Below, one piece after another: positions 57,433 to 64,000 of a stretch of 64,000 nt of DNA (positions are counted from its first letter, which is position 1; each line of letters starts with the position of its first letter). The DNA lies in the NCBI GenBank assembly GCA_963682175.1, contig OY821793.1:28107493-28171492 (forward strand). Reading direction: 5' to 3'. A model generated the notes under the pieces. That model was not told the DNA's origin, searched no databases, and was given only the letters and a program-made list of their open reading frames with translations. The translations under genes and the position numbers were made by a program. The DNA comes from Triglochin maritima. Taxonomy: Eukaryota > Streptophyta > Magnoliopsida > Alismatales > Juncaginaceae.

Positions 57433-58351
57433 TTGGCGGTCGGGCGATGGACACTAGCCTAGTGTTGTCATAGTTGGCATGTCAGCATGTCAGCGCCACG
57501 CTAGGGCGTAGTGTGTGCTCGCGGCAGTGGCCTGTGGCATTCGCTTCCAAAACACGTTTGGAAGTGAAAGCGCACTTGTAGGTGAAATGGAGGTTGCTCG
57601 TGGGCAATGACCATGGTGCCTGTGGACGTTGCTCTTCGACGTGCTCGGTTGCCCAAGGTTGTTGCCTTCCCGTGCACTTCCGAACGCGTCCGGAAGGGAA
57701 TGGGGGTTTCTCGTGGGGAAAGTTCTTTGGGACGTTGCTCGTGCCCATGCTTGGGTTCCCACGGTTGTTGCCTACCCCATTCGCTTCCAAAACGCGTTTG
57801 GAAGTCCATGGGTGTTGCCCGCGGGCAAAGTGGAAGCTGCCGCATCGTTTGTCCCAAGCAGTGGCCTGAGTGGAACTTAGGTGAGCCTTAGTCTATATTT
57901 GGGTACCCGAGCACATAGTGAGGAGGCGTGGATGGGTAACTCCTCTTAGAATGCCCGATTTAGATGTATGTAGGGCGAGGCGCGATGAGATGAAGAATGC
58001 TGATGATGTGGGGGCGTGGCTGGTAGGGAGCTACGTCTTCTTGGAGGAGGCGCGACCCCGAATACTTGGGAGTTTGCTCTGAAATTTTAGGGTCAGATAG
58101 AGGGATGAATTGTCTACGTAATGCAAGTTAGAAAGCTCGATTTGGAGGTCGGATGCTCGAGGCGCAGTGGATTTGGTGTTGGCCTGCAGGGTGGCGACGG
58201 AGTGGCCTTTGGCCAGCTCCACGCGTGGCATGTGGCCAGCCCCACACCTAGTTTCTAAGTGGTCTTTAGGCGGCCCAACCACGGTTTATGGAACTTAGGA
58301 CCCCACATATCCATCCGCGTTATCTACGAGGCGCACCCATCTCGGAGTGAT
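57433..58351. repeat. Unit 63 (919 bp), partial copy of unit 61
   Basis: 8-bp duplication at 57477-57492 and GGGCAATGACC as in unit 61. Module C returns to GGAAGTCCATGGGTG and the 3' half differs. Private GGGTACCCGAG and AGGGTCAGATAG. Confidence 0.95.
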
Positions 58352-59284
58352 TTGGCGGTCGGGCGATGGACACTAGCCTAGTGTTGTCATAGTTGGCATG
58401 TCAGTGCCACGCTAGGGCCTAGTGTGTGCTCACGGCAGTGGCCTCCGGCATTCGATTCCAAAACACGTTTCGAAGTGAAAGCGCACTTGTAGGTGAAATG
58501 GGGGTTGCTCGTGGGCAAAGACCAAGGTGCCTGTGGACGTTGCTCTTCGACGTGCTCGGTTGCCCAAGGTTGTTGGCTTCCCGTGCACTTCCGAACGCGT
58601 CCGGAAGGGAATGGGGGTTTCTCGTGGGGAAAGTTCTTTGGGACGTTGCTCGTGCCCATGCTTGGGTTCCCACGGTTGTTGCCTACCCCATTAGCTTCCA
58701 AAACGCGTTTGGAAGTCCATGGGTGTTGCCCGCGGGCAAAGTGGAAGCTGCCGCATCGATTGTCCCAAGCAATGGCCTGAGTGGACCTTAGGTGAGCCTT
58801 AGTCTATATTTGGGCCCCCGAGCACATAGTTAGGAGGAGTGGATGGGTAACTCCTCTTAGAATGCCCGATTTAGATGTATGTAGGGCGAGGCGCGATGAG
58901 ATGAAGAATGCTGATGATGTGGGGGTGTGGCTGGTAGGGAGCTACGTCTTCTTGGAGGAGGCGAGACCCCGAATACTTGGGAGTTTGCTCTGAAATATTA
59001 GGGGCAGATAGAGGGATGAATTGTCTACGTAATGCAAGTTAGAAAGCTCGATTTGGAGGTCGGATGCTCGAGGCACAGCAGATTTGGTGTTATCCTGCAG
59101 GGTGGCGACGGAGTGGCCTTTGGCCAGCTCCACGCGTGGCATGTGGCCAGCTCCACGCGTGGCATGTGGCCAGCCCCACACCTAGTTTCTAAGTGGTCTT
59201 TAGGCGGCCCAACCACGGTTTATGGAACTTAGGACCCACATATCCATCCGCGTTATCTACGAGGCGCACCCATCTCGGAGTGAT
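58352..59284. repeat. Unit 64 (933 bp)
   Basis: Has a 23-bp tandem duplication (59122-59167) and one base missing (GGACCCACAT, near 59235). Private GTTGGCTTCCC, GGCACAGCAG and TTATCCTGC; CCATTAGCTTCC as at the unit 60 junction. Confidence 0.95.
59122..59167. repeat. 23-bp tandem duplication over the CCACGCGTGG palindrome (unit 64)
   Basis: Two adjacent 23-base copies from GGCCAGC to CATGT, each with the dyad CCACGCGTGG; found only here. Confidence 0.95.
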
Positions 59285-60195
59285 TTGGCGGTCGGGCGAT
59301 GGACACTAGCCTAGTGTTGTCATAGTTGGCATGTCAGTGCCACGCTAGGGCCTAGTGTGTGCTCACGGCAGTGGCCTCCGGCATTCGATTCCAAAACACG
59401 TTTCGAAGTGAAAGCGCACTTGTAGGTGAAATGGGGGTTGCTCGTGGGCAAAGACCAAGGTGCCTGTGGACGTTGCTCTTCGACGTGCTCGGTTGCCCAA
59501 GGTTGTTGCCTTCCCGTGCACTTCCGAACGCGTCCGGAAGGGAATGGGGGTTTCTCGTGGGGAAAGTTCTTTGGGACGTTGCTGGTGCCCATGCTTGGGT
59601 TCCCACGGTTGTTGCCTACCCCATTCGCTTCCAAAACGCGTTTGGAAGTCCATGGGTGTTGCCCGCGGGCAAAGTGGAAGCTGCCGCATCGATTGTCCCA
59701 AGCAATGGCCTTAGTGGACCTTAGGTGAGCCTTAGTCTATATTTGGGCCCCCGAGCACATAGTTAGGAGGAGTGGATGGGTAACTCCTCTTAGAATGCCC
59801 GATTTAGATGTATGTAGGGCGAGGCGCGATGAGATGAAGAATGCTGATGATGTGGGGGCGTGGCTGGTAGGGAGCTACGTCTTCTTAGAGGAGGCGCGAC
59901 CCCGAATACTTGGGAGTTTGCTCTGAAATTTTAGGGGCCGATAGAGGGATGAATTGTCTACGTAATACAAGTTAGAAAGCTCGATTTGGAGGTCGGATGC
60001 TCGAGGCGCAGCGGATTTGGTGTTGGCCTGCAGGGTGGCGACGGAGTGGCCTTTGGCCAGCTCCACGCGTGGCATGTGGCCAGCCCCGCACCTAGTTTCT
60101 AAGTGCTCTTTAGGCGGCCCAACCACGGTTTATGGAACTTAGGACCCCACATATCCATCCGCGTTATCTACGAGGCGCACCCATCTCGGAGTGAT
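59285..60195. repeat. Unit 65 (911 bp)
   Basis: Run type (GGGCCCCCGAG, ATCGATTG). Private GCTGGTGCCC, GGCCTTAGTGG and CTTCTTAGAGG. Confidence 0.95.
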
Positions 60196-61106
60196 TTGGC
60201 GGTCGGGCGATGGACACTAGCCTAGTGTTGTCATAGTTGGCATGTCAGCGCCACGCTGGGGCCTAGTGTGTGCTCGCGGCAGTGGTCTCCGGCATTCGAT
60301 TCGAAAACACGTTTCGAAGTGAAAGCGCACTTGTAGGTGAAATGGGGGTTGCTCGTGGGCAAAGACCAAGGTACCTGCGGACGTTGCTCTTCGACGTGCT
60401 CGGTTGCCCAAGGTTGTTGCCTTCCCGTGCACTTCCGAACGCGTCCGGAAGGGAATGGGGGTTTCTCGTGGGGAAAGTTCTTTGGGACGTTGCTCGTGCC
60501 CATGCTTGGGTTCCCACGGTTGTTGCCTACCCCATTCGCTTCCAAAACGCGTTTGGAAGTCCATGGGTGTTGCCCGCGGGCAAAGTGGAAGCTGCCGCAT
60601 CGGTTGTCCCAAGCAATGGCCTGAGTGGACCTTAGGTGAGCCTTAGTCTATATTTGGGCACCCGAGCACATAGTTAGGAGGAGTGGATGGGTAACTCCTC
60701 TTAGAATGCCCGATTTAGATGTATGTAGGGCGAGGCGCGATGAGATGAAGAATGCTGATGTTGTGGGGGCGTGGCTGGTAGGGAGCTACGTCTTCTTGGA
60801 GGACGCAAGACACAGAATACTTGGTTGTTTGCTCTGAAATTTAAGGGGCAGATAGAGGGATGAATTGTCTACGTAATTCAAGTTAGAACGCTCGATTTGG
60901 GGGTCGGATGCTCGAGGCGCAGCCGATTTGGTGTTGGCCTGCAGGGTGGCGACGGAGTGGCCTTTGGCCAGCTCCACGCGTGGCATGTGGCCAGCCCCAC
61001 ACCTAGTTTCTGAGTGGTCTTTAGGCGGCCCAACCACGGTTTATGGAACTTAGGACCCCACATATCCATCCGCGTTATCTACGAGGTGCACCCATCTCGG
61101 AGTGAT
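60196..61106. repeat. Unit 66 (911 bp)
   Basis: Hairpin A has TTCGAAA and TTTCGAA, both arms changed so that pairing is restored. Private GGTACCTGCGG, ATCGGTTGTCC, GATGTTGTGG and GGACGCAAGACACAG. Confidence 0.95.
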
Positions 61107-62017
61107 TTGGCGGTCGGGCGATGGACACTAGCCTAGTGTTGTCATAGTTGGCATTTCGGCGCCACGATAGGGCCTAGTGTGTGCTCGCGGCAGTGGCCTG
61201 CGGCATTCGATTCCAAAACACGTTTCGAAGTGAAAGCGCACTTGTAGGTGAAATGGGGGTTGCTCGTGGGCAAAGACCAAGGTGCCTGTGGACGTTGCTC
61301 TTCGACGTGCTCGGTTGCCCAAGGTTGTTGCCTTCCCGTGCACTTCCGAACGCGTCCGGAAGGGAATGGGGGTTTCTCTTGGGGAAAGTTCGTTGGGACA
61401 TTGCTCGTGCCCATGCTTGGGTTCCCACGGTTGTTGCCTACGCCATTCGCTTCCAAAACGCGTTTGGAAGTCCATGGGTGTTGCCCGCAGGCAGAGTGGA
61501 AGTTGCCGCATCGTTTGTCCCAAGCAATGGCCTGAGTGGACCTTAGGTGAGCCTTAGTCTATATTTGGGCACCTGAGCACATAGTGAGGAGGAGTGGATG
61601 GGTAACTCCTCTTAGAATGCCCGATTTAGATGTATGTAGGGCGAGGCGCGATGAGATGAAGAATGCTGATGATGTGGGGGCGTGGCTGGTAGGGAGCTAC
61701 GTTTTCTTGGAGGAGGCGCGACCCCGAATACTTGGGCGTTTGCTCTGTAATTATATGGGCAAATAGAGGGATGAATTGTCTACGTAATGCAAGTTAGAAC
61801 GCTCGATTTGGAGGTGGGATGCTCGAGGCGCAGCCGATTTGGTGGTGGCCTGCAGGTGGGCGACGGAGTGGCCTTTGGCCAGCTCCACGCGTGGCATGTG
61901 GCCAGCCCCACACCTAGTTTCTAAGTGGTCTTTAGGCAGCCCAACCACGGTTTATGGAATTTAGGACCCCACATATCCATCCGCGTTATCTACGAGGTGC
62001 ACCCATCTCGGAGTGAT
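61107..62017. repeat. Unit 67 (911 bp)
   Basis: GGCATTTCGGC, CTACGCCATTCG, GCAGAGTGG and AATTATATGGGCAAATAG, shared with unit 69. Private CACGATAGGG, TCTCTTGGGG and CCCGCAGGC. Confidence 0.95.
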
Positions 62018-62927
62018 TGGGCGGTCGGGCGATGGACACTAGCCTAGTGTTGTCATAGTTGGCATGTCAGCACCACGCTAGGGCCTAGTGTGTGCTCACG
62101 GCAGTGGCCTCCGGTATTCGATTCCAAAACACGTTTCGAAGTGAAAGCGCACTTGTAGGTGAGATGGGGGTTGCTCGTGGGCAAAGACCAAGGTGCCTGT
62201 GGACGTTGCTCTTCGACGTGCTCGGTTGCCCAAGGTTGTTGCCTTCCCGTGCACTTCCGAACGCGTCCGGAAGGGAATGGGGGTTTCTCGGGGGGAAAGT
62301 TCTTTGGGACGTTGCTCGTGCCCATGCTTGGGTTCCCACGGTTGTTGCCTACCGCATTCGCTTCCAAAACGCGTATGGAAGTCCATGGGTGTTGCCCGTG
62401 GGCAAAGTGGAAGCTGCCGCATCGATTGTCCCAAGCAATGGCCTGAGTAGACCTTAGGTGAGCCTTAGTCTATATTTGGGCCCCCGAGCACATAGTTAGG
62501 AGGAGTGGATGGGTAACTCCTCTTAGAATGCCCGATTTAGATGTATGTAGGGCGAGGCGCGATGAGATGAAGAATGCTGATGATGTGGGGGCGTGGCTGG
62601 TAGGGAGCTACGTCTTCTTGGAGGAGGCGCGACACCGAATACTTGGGCGTTTGCTCTGAAATTTTAGGGGCAGATAGAGCGATGAATTATCTACGAATGC
62701 AAGTTAGAACGCTCGATTTGGAGCTCGGATGCTCGAGGCGCAACCGATTTGGTGTTGGCCTGCAGGGTGGCGACGGAGTGGCCTTTGGCCAGCTCCACGC
62801 GTGGCATGTGGCCAGCCCCACACCTAGTTTCTAAGTGGTCTTTAGGCGGCCCAACCACGGTTTATGGAACTTAGGACCCCACATATCCATCCGCGTCATC
62901 TACGAGGTGCACCCATCTCGGAGTGAT
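62018..62927. repeat. Unit 68 (910 bp)
   Basis: One-base deletion CTACGAATGC near 62695. Private GATTGGGCGGTC, GAGATGGGGG, CTCGGGGGG, CTACCGCATT, GCGTATGG and GAGTAGACC. Confidence 0.95.
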
Positions 62928-63838
62928 TTGGCGGTCGGGCGATGGACACTAGCCTAGTGTTGTCATAGTTGGCATTTCGGCACCACGCTAGGGCCTAGTG
63001 TGTGCTCGCGGCAGTGGCCTGCGGCATTCGATTCCAAAACACGTTTCGAAGTGAAAGCGCACTTGTAGGTGAAATGGGGGTTGCTCGTCGGCAAAGACCA
63101 AGGTGCCTGTGGACGTTGCTCTTCGACGTGCTCGGTTGCCCAAGGTTGTTGCCTTCCCGTGCACTTCCAAACGCGTCCGGAAGGGAATGGGGGTTTCTCG
63201 TGGGGAAAGTTCTTTGGGACATTGCTCGTGCCCATGCTTGGGTTCCCACGGTTGTTGCCTACGCCATTCGCTTCCAAAACGCGTTTGGAAGTCCATGGGT
63301 GTTGCCCGCGGGCAGAGTGGAAGCTGCCGCATCGTTTGTCCCAAGCAATGGCCTGAGTGGACCTTAGGTGAGCCTTAGTCTATATTTGGGCACCCGAGCA
63401 CATAGTGAGGAGGAGTGGATGGGTAACTCCTCTTAGAATGCCCGATTTAGATGTATGTAGGGCGAGGCGCGATGAGATGAAGAATGCTGATGATGTGGGG
63501 GCGTGGCTGGTAGGGAGCTACGTTTTCTTGGAGGAGGCGTGACCCCGAATACTTGGTCGTTTGCTCTGTAATTATATGGGCAAATAGAGGGATGAATTGT
63601 CTACGTAATGCAAGTTAGAACGCTCGATTTGGAGGTTGGATGCTCGAGACGAAGCCGATTTGGTGTTCGCCTGCAGGGTGGCGACGGAGTGGCCTTTGGC
63701 CAGCTCCACGCGTGGCATGTGGCCAGCCCCACACCTAGTTTCTGAGTGGTCTTTAGGCGGCCCAACCACGGTTTATGGGACTTAGGACCCCACATATCCT
63801 TCCGCGTTATCTACGAGGTGCACCCATCTCGGAGTGAT
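62928..63838. repeat. Unit 69 (911 bp), relative of unit 67
   Basis: Shares GGCATTTCGGC, CTACGCCATTCG and AATTATATGGGC with unit 67. Private CTCGTCGGC, CTTCCAAACGCG and GAGACGAAGCC. Confidence 0.95.
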
Positions 63839-64000
63839 TTGGCGGTCGGGCGATGGACACTAGCCTGGTGTTGTCATAGTTGTCATTTCAGCGCCACGCT
63901 AGGGCCTAGTGTGTGATCGCGGCAGTGGGCTACGGCGTTCACTTCCAAAACACGTTTCGAAGTGAAAGCGCACTTGTAGGTGAAATGGGGGTTGCTCGTG
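63839..64000. repeat. Unit 70, first 162 bp, cut by window end
   Basis: Has GCCTGGTG, private GTTGTCATTTCAGC and GTGTGATCGC, and the rare GTGGGCTACGGCGTTCAC of units 50 and 59. The array continues beyond the window. Confidence 0.95.

Larger units (their letters stand above)
54212..58351. repeat. Duplicated rearranged dimer (units 60-61 and 62-63), 2070 bp x 2
   Basis: A 1151-bp unit plus a 919-bp unit, repeated. Both copies carry the 240-bp and 8-bp insertions, so those arose before the duplication. The 3' half of unit 61 resembles 59, so the true edges lie inside units. Confidence 0.85.
1..64000. repeat. Satellite DNA array, 911-bp unit, about 70 tandem units
   Basis: Any landmark recurs every 911 bases from end to end; for example the motif TTGGCGGTCGGGCG begins at 1, 1821, 3643, 9111, 35529 and 60196, always an integral number of units apart after allowing for the listed indels. 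Unit spacing is 911 bp in most cases, with exceptions of 909, 910, 912, 919, 933, 1151 and 1360 bp, each explained by an identifiable indel. Units are head-to-tail in one orientation, and no foreign sequence lies between them. Neither end of the array is inside the window. I do not recognise the repeat family. Large pure satellites of this kind are typical of eukaryotic pericentromeric, centromeric or subtelomeric heterochromatin; which of these applies here cannot be read from the sequence. No gene is supported anywhere in the array. Confidence 0.98.
45087..64000. repeat. Variant block V (units 50 to 70)
   Basis: Most units have GAAATGGGGGTT in module A, an altered A hairpin ending CGTTTCGAAGTG, and CTTCCGAACGCG at module B. 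A second lineage (51, 52, 53, 61, 63 and the inserted parts of 60 and 62) has GAAATGGAGGTT, ACCATGGTGCC and GTGGAACTTAGG. The block holds most of the large structural variants in the window. Confidence 0.8.

Noticed and set aside
1..64000. CRISPR array
   Set aside because: The repeats are 911 bp and contiguous, with no unique spacers between them.
1..64000. Tandem retroelement or rDNA spacer array
   Set aside because: I see no LTR, terminal inverted repeat, polymerase-like frame, rRNA segment or tRNA-like fold in the unit.

Overview
The whole 64,000-base window is one uninterrupted head-to-tail satellite DNA array. The basic unit is 911 bp. With the unit phased to begin at base 1 (the motif TTGGCGGTCGGGCG), there are 69 units that begin and end inside the window, one of them a two-part chimera, plus a 162-base piece of a 70th. 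Neither edge of the array is visible. I see no protein gene, RNA gene, transposon, CRISPR array or non-satellite interruption. The many open frames of 60-201 codons come from a stop-poor 340-bp part of every unit. They are open in several frames on both strands, shift with every small indel and match no family I recognise.

Organism: a tandem array of this length and purity points to constitutive heterochromatin of a eukaryote. Many differences between units are C-to-T or G-to-A changes at CpG sites, which fits a genome with cytosine methylation. A plant is plausible, but I do not recognise the repeat and cannot name a lineage. GC content is roughly 53-55% by eye.

The unit has its own internal history. 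Unit positions 98-428 hold three diverged copies (A, B, C) of a module of about 90-134 bp, each opening with a hairpin of the form CTTCC...GGAAG. Positions 472-543 and 654-725 (D1, D2) are a second duplicated pair exactly 182 bp apart. Positions 537-596 are almost invariant in all units, whereas about 611-690 are the most variable.

Above the unit level, sequence variants divide the window into five blocks: I (1 to about 4.0 kb), II (4.0-22.9 kb), III (22.9-39.2 kb), IV (39.2-45.1 kb) and V (45.1-64 kb). Within blocks there are recent segmental copies: dimers of about 1,822 bp at 4.0-7.7, 10.5-14.2, 24.6-28.2 and 40.5-44.2 kb; a tetramer of 3,644 bp at 31.9-39.2 kb; a 919-bp single-unit copy at 46.9-48.7 kb; a run of five near-identical monomers at 48.7-53.3 kb; and a 2,070-bp rearranged dimer at 54.2-58.4 kb. 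Structural scars include a 462-bp deletion chimera at 39,857, a 240-bp out-of-register A+B duplication (54.3 and 56.4 kb), an 8-bp duplication in four units and a 23-bp duplication in one. The picture is an array growing and homogenising by unequal exchange. All comparisons were made by eye.
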